From CANKJK01 sp964400405 (GTDB lineage: Bacteria > Acidobacteriota > Vicinamibacteria > Vicinamibacterales > UBA2999), in assembly GCA_964400405.1 (NCBI GenBank), contig CAYNUO010000006.1, positions 6,048-70,047 on the forward strand: a stretch of 64,000 bases of DNA, read 5' to 3'. The position numbers were made by a program, and so were the translations under genes. Positions 16,487 through 24,723 of this stretch are shown one piece after another (position 1 is the first letter of the stretch; the number at the start of each line of letters is the position of its first letter). Below the pieces are notes generated by a model. That model saw only the letters and a program-made list of their open reading frames with translations. It was not told the origin of the DNA and ran no database searches.

Positions 16487-17512
16487 TTGGCGCTTGGTTC
16501 TCTGTTCGCCCTCTTTTCCAGCGATCTGGCGATCGACCTGGGCACGGCCAACACCTGCGTCTACGCGCGCGGGAAGGGCATCGTGGTCAACGAGCCGTCG
16601 ATCGTGGCCATCAACAAGCTGAACGGCCGGGTCGAAGCCGTGGGCAGGGAAGCCAAGGAGATGCTGGGCCGGACGCCCGGCAACATCGTGGCGATCAAGC
16701 CGATGAAGGACGGCGTCATTGCGGACTTCGAGGTGACCGAGAAGATGCTCACCTACTTCATCAAGAAGGCCCACAACCGCAACGTCTGGGTCCGGCCCCG
16801 TATCGTCATCGGCGTGCCGTCGGAGATCACGCAGGTGGAAAAGCGGGCCGTGAAGGACAGCGCCTACCGCGCCAAGGCCAGCGAAGTGCACCTCGTCGAG
16901 GAGGCCATGGCCGCCGCCATCGGCGCCGGCATGCCGATCACGGAGCCGTCCGGCAACATGATCGTCGACATCGGAGGCGGCACGACGGACATCGCCGTCA
17001 TCTCGCTCGCCGGAATCGTCTACAGCAAGGCCGTCCGTGTGGCCGGCAACGAGATGGACGAGGCGATCATCCAGTACATCAAGAAGACGTACAACCTGCT
17101 CATCGGTGAGCGCACGGCCGAGCACATCAAGATGGAGGTCGGGTCCGCCTATCCGCTCGACGAACCGCTGACGATGGAGATCAAGGGCCGCCACCTGATC
17201 GAGGGCGTGCCGAAGACCATCACCATCACCGATGAGGAAATCCGGGAAGCGCTCACCGAGACGGTCAATGTGATCGTCGACGCCGTCCGCGTCGCGCTCG
17301 AGCGTACGCCGCCGGAGCTGTCCGCCGACATCGTCGACCGGGGCATCGTGCTGACCGGCGGCGGGGCGCTGCTCAAGAATCTCGACAAGCGCCTGCGGGA
17401 GGAGACCGGGCTGCCGCTGGCGATGGCCGAGGATCCGCTCTCGTCGGTCGTGCTCGGCGCGGGCAAGATGCTCTCGGACTTCAACCTGCTCCGGAAGATC
17501 TCGATCGACTAG
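16487..17512 (+). CDS. mreB: Rod-shape actin homologue MreB
   Basis: A 341-residue protein of normal MreB length, with the actin-fold nucleotide signatures: phosphate-1 AIDLGTANTCVY, phosphate-2 IVDIGGGTTDIAVIS and adenosine motif VLTGGGALLKNLDKRL. MreB filaments steer the elongasome at the inner membrane. The start is a TTG, supported by a strong AAGGAG eight bases upstream and by MreB-like sequence beginning immediately after it (SDLAIDLGTANT). It heads a forward cluster with mreC 6 bp downstream. The weak start codon on an abundant protein may tune its level. Confidence 0.97.
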   Translation: MALGSLFALFSSDLAIDLGTANTCVYARGKGIVVNEPSIVAINKLNGRVEAVGREAKEMLGRTPGNIVAIKPMKDGVIADFEVTEKMLTYFIKKAHNRNVWVRPRIVIGVPSEITQVEKRAVKDSAYRAKASEVHLVEEAMAAAIGAGMPITEPSGNMIVDIGGGTTDIAVISLAGIVYSKAVRVAGNEMDEAIIQYIKKTYNLLIGERTAEHIKMEVGSAYPLDEPLTMEIKGRHLIEGVPKTITITDEEIREALTETVNVIVDAVRVALERTPPELSADIVDRGIVLTGGGALLKNLDKRLREETGLPLAMAEDPLSSVVLGAGKMLSDFNLLRKISID

Positions 17513-17518
17513 ACCCGC

Positions 17519-18361
17519 GTGGCGATTCTGGACCTGCGCCGCCGCAACGGGACCCTGTTCGGCGTCCTGACGCTGGTGCACATCCTCGCGATCTCGGCGC
17601 AGGTGACGACCAGGAGCGGTCTGCCGCTCATCGCGCAGCTCGCGTTCGGGATCTTTGCCGACGTTCAGCAGGTCGTCGCCGGCATTTCGCGCGGTTTCGA
17701 CGGCGCCTGGATGCACTACGTCGACCTGCGCCGCGTCAGGGCCGACAACCAGCGGCTGATCGGTGAGCTGGGCGAACTGCGCGTGCGGCTCCAGCAGCAG
17801 GAGGCGCTGGCGTCCCGCGCCGCCGGGCTCCAGGCCGTGCTCCAGCTCCGGGACGCGACGTCGTTCCCCACCTCCGCCGCCTCGATCATCGGCGGCAGTT
17901 CGAGCCCTGAGTTCCGCACGGTCACCATCGACCGCGGCCGGGACGCGCAGCTGGACACCGACATGCCCGTGATAGCGCCGGCCGGGGTCGTCGGCCGGAT
18001 CATCCGCACGACCGCACGTGCTTCGAAAGTGCAGCTGCTGGTCGACCGCAACGCCGCAGCGGGTGTGCTGATCGAACGATCCCGCGCGCAGGGGGTCGCC
18101 ATGGGCCTGGGGGGACCGCTGCTGAGGATGGACTTCGTCGCCGGCTCTGCTGACGTCGTTGCCGGGGACCGCGTGCTGACCTCGGGCATCGACGGCATCT
18201 ATCCCAAGGGGCTGCTCGTGGGTCAGGTGCAGTCGGTCGGGCGGGAGGGCGGGACGCTCGGCGACATTACGATTCGCCCCGCCGTTGACTTCAGCCGCAT
18301 CGAAGACGTCCTCATCATCACCGGCGGCATCGTGCCGCCCGGCGAGGCCGATGCGCCGTGA
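17519..18361 (+). CDS. mreC: Rod-shape-determining protein MreC
   Basis: A 280-residue protein with a cytoplasmic N-terminus, one membrane helix (about residues 12-30), a periplasmic coiled coil (about 70-105, DNQRLIGELGELRVRLQQQE) and the double beta-barrel MreC domain (VIAPAGVVGRIIRTTARASKVQLLVD; GSADVVAGDRVLTSGIDGIYPKGLLVG). It links MreB to PBP2 and activates the elongasome. The start is GTG, 6 bp after mreB. It overlaps mreD by 4 bp (GTGA), implying coupled translation. Confidence 0.96.
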   Translation: MAILDLRRRNGTLFGVLTLVHILAISAQVTTRSGLPLIAQLAFGIFADVQQVVAGISRGFDGAWMHYVDLRRVRADNQRLIGELGELRVRLQQQEALASRAAGLQAVLQLRDATSFPTSAASIIGGSSSPEFRTVTIDRGRDAQLDTDMPVIAPAGVVGRIIRTTARASKVQLLVDRNAAAGVLIERSRAQGVAMGLGGPLLRMDFVAGSADVVAGDRVLTSGIDGIYPKGLLVGQVQSVGREGGTLGDITIRPAVDFSRIEDVLIITGGIVPPGEADAP

Positions 18362-18864
18362 AGATCGCCGTTGCGGTTCTCGCCGTGCTGATCTCCCTGG
18401 TGCTGCAGACCACCCTCAGCGGGCTGACCGTCGGCGGCACGGTGGCGGTGGACCTGGTGCTCGTCCTCGTGGTCTATCTGGCTCTGGCCTGGGGCCCGCT
18501 CCCGGGGATGCTGGCCGGTTCCCTCGCGGGGGTGCTCCAGGACACGCTCGCCAGCGGCGTCGTGGGCGTGGGTGGGCTCGCGAAGTCACTGGTCGGGTAT
18601 CTTGCAGGGGTGGTCGCCCAGCAGTTCATCCTGACGGCCCCCGTGCCGAGGCTCGTGATCTTCATGGCGGCCACTGTGCTGCACGCGGCGGTTTTCATGG
18701 GACTCTACGTGTTGCTGGGACTCCGGACTTTCGGTTCGCCCGTGACGGCCGTGTCGGTGCAGGCGATCGGCAACGGCCTCGTCGGACTGGCGGTTTTCCT
18801 GGTAATCGAACGTGTCCCGGCGCTGATGGAGCGCCGCCGGATGCGCCGGCGGCCGGCGCGGTAG
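18358..18864 (+). CDS. mreD: Rod-shape-determining protein MreD
   Basis: A 168-residue protein that is almost entirely membrane-embedded (about five helices), with the MreD-like stretch VYLALAWGPLPGMLAGSLAGVLQDTLA and a basic C-terminus (RRRMRRRPAR). It is a membrane partner of MreC in the elongasome. It begins with GTG overlapping the mreC stop and is followed 10 bp later by the PBP2 gene. Membership is clear from position and topology; sequence motifs in this family are weak. Confidence 0.93.
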   Translation: MKIAVAVLAVLISLVLQTTLSGLTVGGTVAVDLVLVLVVYLALAWGPLPGMLAGSLAGVLQDTLASGVVGVGGLAKSLVGYLAGVVAQQFILTAPVPRLVIFMAATVLHAAVFMGLYVLLGLRTFGSPVTAVSVQAIGNGLVGLAVFLVIERVPALMERRRMRRRPAR

Positions 18865-18874
18865 GCACAGAGTT

Positions 18875-20845
18875 ATGACGACAGGACCGGGCGAGACGAA
18901 GCAGCGTGTCGCGATGCGGCTGACGGCGGTGCAGATCGCCGTCGCCCTCGTGTTCGGCGCGCTCGCCGTCGGCTTCTGGTACTTCCAGGTCGTCGAGCAC
19001 GCGCGGTTCGAGGAGCTGGCCGAGAACAACCATCAGCGCCGGCTCGCGCTCCGTGCTCCGCGCGGCGTGCTGTACGACCGGCACGGCCGCGTCCTCGTCG
19101 AGAACCGGGAGTCGTTCTCGATCTCCATCGTGCGCGAGCATAGCCGCGACCTCGCGCACACGATGACGCTGCTGGCGCGGGTGCTCGACCTCGACCCCGC
19201 GCGGGTGCGCGAGACCGTCGACCGGCACCGGCGCGAGCCCGCGTATCAGCCGATCGCCATCGTGGACGACGCGTCGCTCGCGCAGGTGGCCGCCGTGACC
19301 GCGCGCCGCCTTGACTTTGAACTGCCCGACGTCGTCGTCGAGCGTGTGCCGGCGCGCCGGTATCCGACCGAAGCACTGGCCGCTCATCTGTTCGGCTACG
19401 TGGGTGAGGCCACCGAGGCGCAGGCTGGTGTGCCGAGCGGCGCCATCGTCGGGCAGTCCGGCATCGAGAAGACCTACAACCGGGATCTGATGGGGACCGA
19501 TGGCGCGAAGCTGGTCGTCGTCAACAGCGTCGGCCGCGAGATGCGGACGCTGGATGAAGTGCCGCCCGTCGGCGGCAAGCGTCTGCAACTGACGATCGAC
19601 TTCGACGTGCAGAAGGCCGTCGAGGATGCGTTCAAGGCCAGCGGGTTCAACGGCGCCGCCGTCCTGCTCGATCCGCGTTCGGGCGAGGTGATCTCGTTCG
19701 CGAGCGTGCCCGGCTACGACCCGAACGCGTTCGCCTCCGGCATCGACCGCTCCACGTGGTCGGCGCTGAACGGCGACCAGCTCAAGCCGCTGCAGAACCG
19801 CGCGATTCAGGGCCGCTACTCTCCGGGGTCCGTCTTCAAGATGGCCGTGGCCCTGGCCGCGCTCGAAGAGAACGTCGTCACGCCGGACCACACGGTCTAC
19901 TGCTCGGGCGGCGCGAACTTCTACGGCCGCGTGTTCAAGTGTCACAAGAAGGGCGGACACGGCGCGGTCGACATGCGCCATGCGATCAAGGAATCGTGTG
20001 ACGTCTACTTCTATACGGTCGGCAACATGCTCGGCGTCGATCGGATCAACAAGTGGGCGACCCTGCTCGGCCTCGGCGTCAAGAGCGGCATCGACCTGCC
20101 GAATGAGGTGCAGGGCCTCGTGCCGTCCACCGAGTGGAAGCGCGAGAAGCTGAAGGAGAAGTGGTACGCCGGCGAGACGATCTCGGTCTCCATCGGCCAG
20201 GGGCAGGTATCCGTCACGCCGGTGTCGCTGGCGGTCTACATGGCGACGCTGGCCAACGGCGGCACGCGCGTGACGCCGCACGTCGTCCGCGCCGTTGACG
20301 ACGGCTCCGGCTGGCGGCAGGTCCCTCCGCCCGCGCCGCAGTCCGCCGTGAAGGTCGACCCGCTCAAGCTTCAGGCGGTCCGTGACGGCATGTGGATGGT
20401 CGTCAATGCCGGAGGTACCGGCCGTCGGGCCCGGCTCGAGGGGAAGGACGTCGCAGGGAAGACCGGCACCGCGCAGGTGATCTCGAACGAAGGGCGCCTG
20501 GCGGCGAGCGGGCGGACCACGCGCGACCTGCACGACCACGGCTGGTTTTCGTTCTTCGCTCCGAGGGACAATCCCGAGATTGCCGGAGTCGTCTTCGTGG
20601 AACACGGCTACCACAGCGCGAATGCCGCCCAGATCGCCCATCACGCCCTCGAGACCTTCTTTGCCAAGAGGGACGGCAAGCCGTTGCCGCCCCCGCCGAC
20701 GACCGAGGACATGAACCTGGATCTGTCCGATCCGATGGACCGGAAGAAACCCGCGCCCGCTCCCGCCGCCGCGCCCACGCGGCAGGCGGGACGGACTGCA
20801 CCTGCGCCGGCGCCCGCCGAGTCGGTCTCGGCGCGGGCGAACTGA
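18875..20845 (+). CDS. mrdA: Penicillin-binding protein 2, elongasome transpeptidase
   Basis: A 656-residue class B PBP. The N-terminal membrane anchor is at about residues 17-37, followed by the PBP dimer domain (APRGVLYDRHGRVLVENRES). The transpeptidase domain has S319-V-F-K322 (catalytic serine), S374-C-D376 (the SxD form seen in PBP2) and K529-T-G531. It cross-links nascent peptidoglycan with RodA in the periplasm. The C-terminal 45 residues are a Pro/Ala-rich tail (KKPAPAPAAAP), longer than usual and of unknown use. The rodA gene starts 4 bp downstream. Confidence 0.97.
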   Translation: MTTGPGETKQRVAMRLTAVQIAVALVFGALAVGFWYFQVVEHARFEELAENNHQRRLALRAPRGVLYDRHGRVLVENRESFSISIVREHSRDLAHTMTLLARVLDLDPARVRETVDRHRREPAYQPIAIVDDASLAQVAAVTARRLDFELPDVVVERVPARRYPTEALAAHLFGYVGEATEAQAGVPSGAIVGQSGIEKTYNRDLMGTDGAKLVVVNSVGREMRTLDEVPPVGGKRLQLTIDFDVQKAVEDAFKASGFNGAAVLLDPRSGEVISFASVPGYDPNAFASGIDRSTWSALNGDQLKPLQNRAIQGRYSPGSVFKMAVALAALEENVVTPDHTVYCSGGANFYGRVFKCHKKGGHGAVDMRHAIKESCDVYFYTVGNMLGVDRINKWATLLGLGVKSGIDLPNEVQGLVPSTEWKREKLKEKWYAGETISVSIGQGQVSVTPVSLAVYMATLANGGTRVTPHVVRAVDDGSGWRQVPPPAPQSAVKVDPLKLQAVRDGMWMVVNAGGTGRRARLEGKDVAGKTGTAQVISNEGRLAASGRTTRDLHDHGWFSFFAPRDNPEIAGVVFVEHGYHSANAAQIAHHALETFFAKRDGKPLPPPPTTEDMNLDLSDPMDRKKPAPAPAAAPTRQAGRTAPAPAPAESVSARAN

Positions 20846-20849
20846 TCCC

Positions 20850-21935
20850 ATGTTCGAGCGCCGCCTGTACCGTCACATCGACTGGGCCATGGTGAGCGCG
20901 CTCGTGCTGCTCTGCCTCATCGGCCTGGCGATGATCTACAGCGCGACCGGCGGGCCGACGCGCGTGTACACGACGCAGATCTACGGCATCCTGCTCGGGC
21001 TGGTGGCCTTCGGGCTGTGCCTCAGCGTCGACTACCGGTCCCTCGCGGACAAGTCGCACTGGGTGTACTTCGGCGTGCTCGCGCTGCTCGTCTACGTGCT
21101 GCTCTTCGGAGCCGTACGTGGTGGCTCGCGACGCTGGATCGACCTGCAGTTCTTCAATCTGCAGCCGTCGGAGTTCGCGAAGGCGGCGCTCGCGCTGATG
21201 CTCGCCAAGCACTTCGGCGAGGGCCGTCGCGGGCCCGCGATGCGGACCGACCTCCTGATCGGCGGGGCGATCACGCTCGTGCCGCTGCTCATCATCGCGC
21301 GCCAGCCGGATCTCGGCACCGCGGTCACGCTCGTGCCGGTGTTCTTCGCCGTCGCCTACCTCGCCGGCATGCCGCTGCGGATCTTCGGCATCCTCGCGAT
21401 CGCCGGCGTGCTCATGGCCCCCGTGGCCTGGAAGTTCGCGCTGCAGGACTATCAGAAGGAGCGTATTTCGACGTTCCTCAACCCGGAACAGGACGCCAAG
21501 GGCGCGGGCTACCAGCAGATCCAGGCCCGCATCACCGTAGGCTCCGGCGGGTTGTGGGGCAAGGGTTTCACCAAGGGCACGCAGGGGCAGCTGCGGTTCC
21601 TGCCCGTGGCACACAATGACTTCATCTTCTCGGTGCTGGCCGAGGAGCACGGGTTCGCGGGCGTCCTGGTGGCGCTGGGGTTGTATCTGTTCGTCATAGT
21701 GCGAGGTATCGAGGCGGCACGGCTGGCGAAGGACCAGCTGGGCGCCTATCTGGTGCTGGGGGTGCTCGCGGCCTTCAGCTTCCAGGTGATCTACAACATC
21801 ACGATGTCGGCCGGCCTCGTGCCGGTGAAGGGTTTGACGCTGCCGCTGATGAGCTACGGCGGATCCTCCATGATTGCCACGCTGGCGGGATTCGGCCTGA
21901 TTCTCAACGTGCGGATGCGCCGGTTTACCAACTAG
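20850..21935 (+). CDS. rodA: Peptidoglycan glycosyltransferase RodA (SEDS family)
   Basis: A 361-residue protein with about ten membrane helices and SEDS-family signatures: the WIDLQFFNLQPSEFAK motif, the catalytic-loop stretch ARITVGSGGLWGKG with FTKGTQGQLRFLPVAHNDFIFSVLAEEHGF, and the terminal LPLMSYGGSSMIATLAGFGL. It polymerises lipid II glycan strands together with PBP2. It is the last gene of the shape operon proper: a strong hairpin starts 2 bp after its stop. Confidence 0.97.
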   Translation: MFERRLYRHIDWAMVSALVLLCLIGLAMIYSATGGPTRVYTTQIYGILLGLVAFGLCLSVDYRSLADKSHWVYFGVLALLVYVLLFGAVRGGSRRWIDLQFFNLQPSEFAKAALALMLAKHFGEGRRGPAMRTDLLIGGAITLVPLLIIARQPDLGTAVTLVPVFFAVAYLAGMPLRIFGILAIAGVLMAPVAWKFALQDYQKERISTFLNPEQDAKGAGYQQIQARITVGSGGLWGKGFTKGTQGQLRFLPVAHNDFIFSVLAEEHGFAGVLVALGLYLFVIVRGIEAARLAKDQLGAYLVLGVLAAFSFQVIYNITMSAGLVPVKGLTLPLMSYGGSSMIATLAGFGLILNVRMRRFTN

Positions 21936-21936
21936 C

Positions 21937-21955
21937 CGCCCGGGATTCCCGGGCG
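21937..21955 (+). terminator. Perfect 8-bp hairpin just after rodA
   Basis: CGCCCGGG, a 3-nt ATT loop, then CCCGGGCG, beginning 2 bp after the rodA stop. It is very stable but is followed by CATTGACG and not by a T run. It may protect the 3' end or terminate transcription before rng. Confidence 0.5.
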
Positions 21956-22003
21956 CATTGACGCAGGTGGCGCCGCGCGCCGCCGGTCGCACGTTCTTCC
22001 GCG

Positions 22004-22018
22004 CATGGCCCGGCCATG
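22004..22018. promoter_or_regulatory. 15-bp palindrome upstream of rng
   Basis: CATGGCC-C-GGCCATG, a perfect inverted repeat with one central base, 73 bp before the rng ATG in the rodA-rng intergenic region. It could be an operator or an RNA stem. No regulator is identified. Confidence 0.3.
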
Positions 22019-22091
22019 ACCGCGGCCCGCTCTGACCAGCGGACGGAACGGCGCCCCGTGCGGACGCGGGTCACCGCTGGAGTGTCGGGCA

Positions 22092-23687
22092 ATGAACAAG
22101 GAGATGATCATCTCCTCCACCCCCCACGAGACGCGCGTCGCGATTCTCGAGGACGACCACGTCGCCGAAGTCTTCATCGAGCGCGAACGCCATCGCGGCG
22201 TCGTCGGCAATCTCTACAAGGGCCGCGTGTCGAAAGTGCTGCCGGGCATGCAGTGCGCCTTCGTGGACCTGGGCCTGGAGCGCGACGGCTTCCTCTACGT
22301 CGCGGACGTGGTCGACGCCGCGGAACAGTTCGCCGGCTTCGAGACGGACGACGAGGATGGTCCGGGCGGCGGGAGTCAGGGCGGAACGGCCCAGGCGGGG
22401 GGCGGCCAGGGTGGCCGCCAGGCCGGCCGTGGCGGTCCGCGCCGCGACAAGCAGAGTGCGCCCGAGGTCAAGATCGAGGACCTCGTCAAAGAGGGGCAGG
22501 AGATCATCGTGCAGGTGGCCAAGGAGCCGCTCGGCACGAAGGGTGCGCGGCTGACGTCCCATGCGACGATGCCCGGCCGATTCCTGGTCTTCATGCCGAC
22601 CGTCAACCATGTCGGCGTCTCGCGCAAGATCGAAAGCCGCGAGGAGCGCAGCCGGCTGCGCGGTATCGTCCGGGAGTTCCGCGAGCAGCACGGATTCCAG
22701 GGCGGGCTGATCATCCGCACGGCCGCCGGCGGCAAACCCAAAGAGGACATCGTCGCGGACCTGATGTACTTCCACCAGACGTGGACGGGCATCAAGGAGA
22801 AGGCGGACTCCTCGCGCGCGCCCGCCGTCGTCTATCGCGAGCAGAGCCTCGTCGCGAAGCTGCTGCGCGACCTGCTGACCGAGGACTACTCGGCCATCCA
22901 CATCGATGACGCCTCCGAGCACCGCCGCATCGTGGAGCTGGTGGAGCGCATCATGCCGGCGCTCGCCCCGCGCGTGAAGCTCTACGAGAAGGACTTCCCG
23001 ATCTTCGAGGAGTACGGCGTCCAGAGCGAGATCGACAAGGCGCTGCGCAGCAAGGTGTGGCTGAAGTCCGGCGGCTCCATCGTCATCAACCAGACGGAAG
23101 CGCTGGTTGCGATCGACGTGAACACGGGCCGCTACGTCGGCAAGAAGACCACCGGCCGCCTCGAGGACACGATCCTCAAGACGAACCTCGAAGCTGCCAA
23201 GGAGATCGTGCGGCAGATCCGGCTCCGGGACCTCGGCGGCATCGTCGTCTGTGACTTCATCGACATGGACGAGAAGAAGAACCGGCAGAAGGTGTTCCAG
23301 ATCGTCGAGCAGGAGCTGCGCCGCGATCGGTCACCGTCGAAGGCGCTGCAGGTCTCCGACTTCGGACTCGTGATCATCACGCGCAAGCGCGTCAAGCAGA
23401 GTCTTGAGCGCGTGCTGACCGACCCGTGTCCGTACTGTGCCGGCGCCGCCGTCATCAAGTCCAGCACGACGATCTGCTACGACATCCTGACCGAGGTGCG
23501 GAAGATCGGCAGCGACCTCGAAGGGCAGAGCCTGGTGCTGCGTGTGAACCCCGACATCGCGCGCGCGCTCAGGGACGAAGAGCGCGTCGTGATGAAGGAG
23601 ATCCGCCAGGCGGTCGGACGCGACGTGACCGTCCGGCCCGATTCGTTCCTGCACCACGAGCAGTTCGACGTGATGGCGCTCGGGTAA
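22092..23687 (+). CDS. rng: Ribonuclease G (RNase E/G family)
   Basis: A 531-residue enzyme: an S1 domain (about 38-155), an RNase H-like region, and the DNase I-like catalytic core with VAIDVNTGRYVG and CDFIDM, whose aspartates bind Mg. DPCPYC provides the zinc-link cysteines, and a C-terminal small domain follows. It cuts single-stranded RNA and matures 16S rRNA 5' ends. An unusual Gly/Gln-rich insertion of about 35 residues (GGGSQGGTAQAGGGQGGR onward, about 95-130) interrupts the S1 domain. Proximity to mreBCD recalls the mre-rng linkage of proteobacteria. It lacks an RNase E scaffold tail. Confidence 0.95.
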   Translation: MNKEMIISSTPHETRVAILEDDHVAEVFIERERHRGVVGNLYKGRVSKVLPGMQCAFVDLGLERDGFLYVADVVDAAEQFAGFETDDEDGPGGGSQGGTAQAGGGQGGRQAGRGGPRRDKQSAPEVKIEDLVKEGQEIIVQVAKEPLGTKGARLTSHATMPGRFLVFMPTVNHVGVSRKIESREERSRLRGIVREFREQHGFQGGLIIRTAAGGKPKEDIVADLMYFHQTWTGIKEKADSSRAPAVVYREQSLVAKLLRDLLTEDYSAIHIDDASEHRRIVELVERIMPALAPRVKLYEKDFPIFEEYGVQSEIDKALRSKVWLKSGGSIVINQTEALVAIDVNTGRYVGKKTTGRLEDTILKTNLEAAKEIVRQIRLRDLGGIVVCDFIDMDEKKNRQKVFQIVEQELRRDRSPSKALQVSDFGLVIITRKRVKQSLERVLTDPCPYCAGAAVIKSSTTICYDILTEVRKIGSDLEGQSLVLRVNPDIARALRDEERVVMKEIRQAVGRDVTVRPDSFLHHEQFDVMALG

Positions 23688-23693
23688 CACGCC

Positions 23694-24473
23694 ATGACCG
23701 TAGGCGTCCTCGACTCGGGCGTCGGCGGGCTCTCCGTCCTTCGCGAGATCAGGCGGACGCTGCCCGGCGAGCACGTGCTGTATGTCGCGGACTCCGCCCA
23801 TGCGCCCTACGGCGACCGCGACGCCGCGTTCATCGACCGGCGCGTGGGCGCCATCGCCGACTTTCTCGTGGCCCGCGGCGCGAAGGCGATCGTGGTCGCC
23901 TGCAACACGGCAACCGGCATCGCCGTCGACAACCTGCGTCAGCGGCTCTCGCTGCCGGTCGTCGCGATCGAGCCTGCCGTGAAGCCCGCGGCCCTGCGGA
24001 CCTACACCGGTCGCATCGGCGTGCTCGCCACGAGCCGGACGCTGGACAGCGATCGCTTCAAGGGGCTCGTGACGACGCATGCCTCCGGCGTGGACGTGCT
24101 GGAGCAGGCCTGCCCGGAACTGGTCGAGCGCGTGGAGGCCGGTGACTTCGACGGGCCCGAGACACGCCGCCTCGTGACGGCGTACGTCGCCCCGCTCCGC
24201 GAAGCCGGCGTCGACGTGTTGGTGCTCGGCTGCACCCACTTCCCGTTTCTGGCGCCCGTGATCCGCGAGGTGGCCGGCCCCGGCGTGACCATCATCGACC
24301 CGGCGGCAGCCGTGGCGCGGGAACTGGCGCGGCGGCTCGACCAGGCGGGGCTGTCAGCCGCACAGGCGCAGGGCGACGAGACGTTCCTGACGACGGGGAA
24401 CCCTGCCGCCGTGGCGCCGGTTATCGCCCACGTCTGGGGGCAGCCGGTCGACGTCAACCACGTCGAGATCTGA
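23694..24473 (+). CDS. murI: Glutamate racemase
   Basis: A 259-residue cofactor-independent racemase supplying D-glutamate for peptidoglycan. It has the N-terminal GVLDSGVGGLSVLREIR and the two catalytic cysteines, C70 in VACNTAT and C180 in LGCTHFPFL, with the expected APYGDR segment. It lies 6 bp downstream of rng and probably shares its transcript. The length is normal for the family. It extends the wall-synthesis theme of the cluster. Confidence 0.96.
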   Translation: MTVGVLDSGVGGLSVLREIRRTLPGEHVLYVADSAHAPYGDRDAAFIDRRVGAIADFLVARGAKAIVVACNTATGIAVDNLRQRLSLPVVAIEPAVKPAALRTYTGRIGVLATSRTLDSDRFKGLVTTHASGVDVLEQACPELVERVEAGDFDGPETRRLVTAYVAPLREAGVDVLVLGCTHFPFLAPVIREVAGPGVTIIDPAAAVARELARRLDQAGLSAAQAQGDETFLTTGNPAAVAPVIAHVWGQPVDVNHVEI

Positions 24474-24487
24474 CGCCGCAGCCCGCG

Positions 24488-24524
24488 CCGCCGCGACCGT
24501 ATTTGGGGGGATTGACCGCGGCGG
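24488..24524 (+). terminator. Hairpin downstream of murI
   Basis: A perfect 8-bp stem CCGCCGCG / CGCGGCGG with a 21-nt loop, 14 bp after the murI stop and well upstream of the next gene. There is no T run, so termination is likely but unproven. Confidence 0.4.
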
Positions 24525-24723
24525 GCAAGACAACATGCAACCATTCAAGCTTCGCTCCCGGTGATACCTTCTCGCCGGTTTGCGGTGAATCCACACAACG
24601 CGCCCAGTGATTGGTGGACGGCCGGCCGAAACGTGGATTCGTCCTGGAAACCGGTTGTTGCAGTGAGCAACTTCGCGGACTATTGCGCGCCTTGCGTCAA
24701 CTGATGTCCAACGGGAGGGGTCG

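Noticed and set aside
18695..20851. A 718-codon minus-strand open frame opposite mrdA
   Set aside because: It is a GC-bias shadow of PBP2, with His/Arg-rich low-complexity sequence and no recognisable domain.
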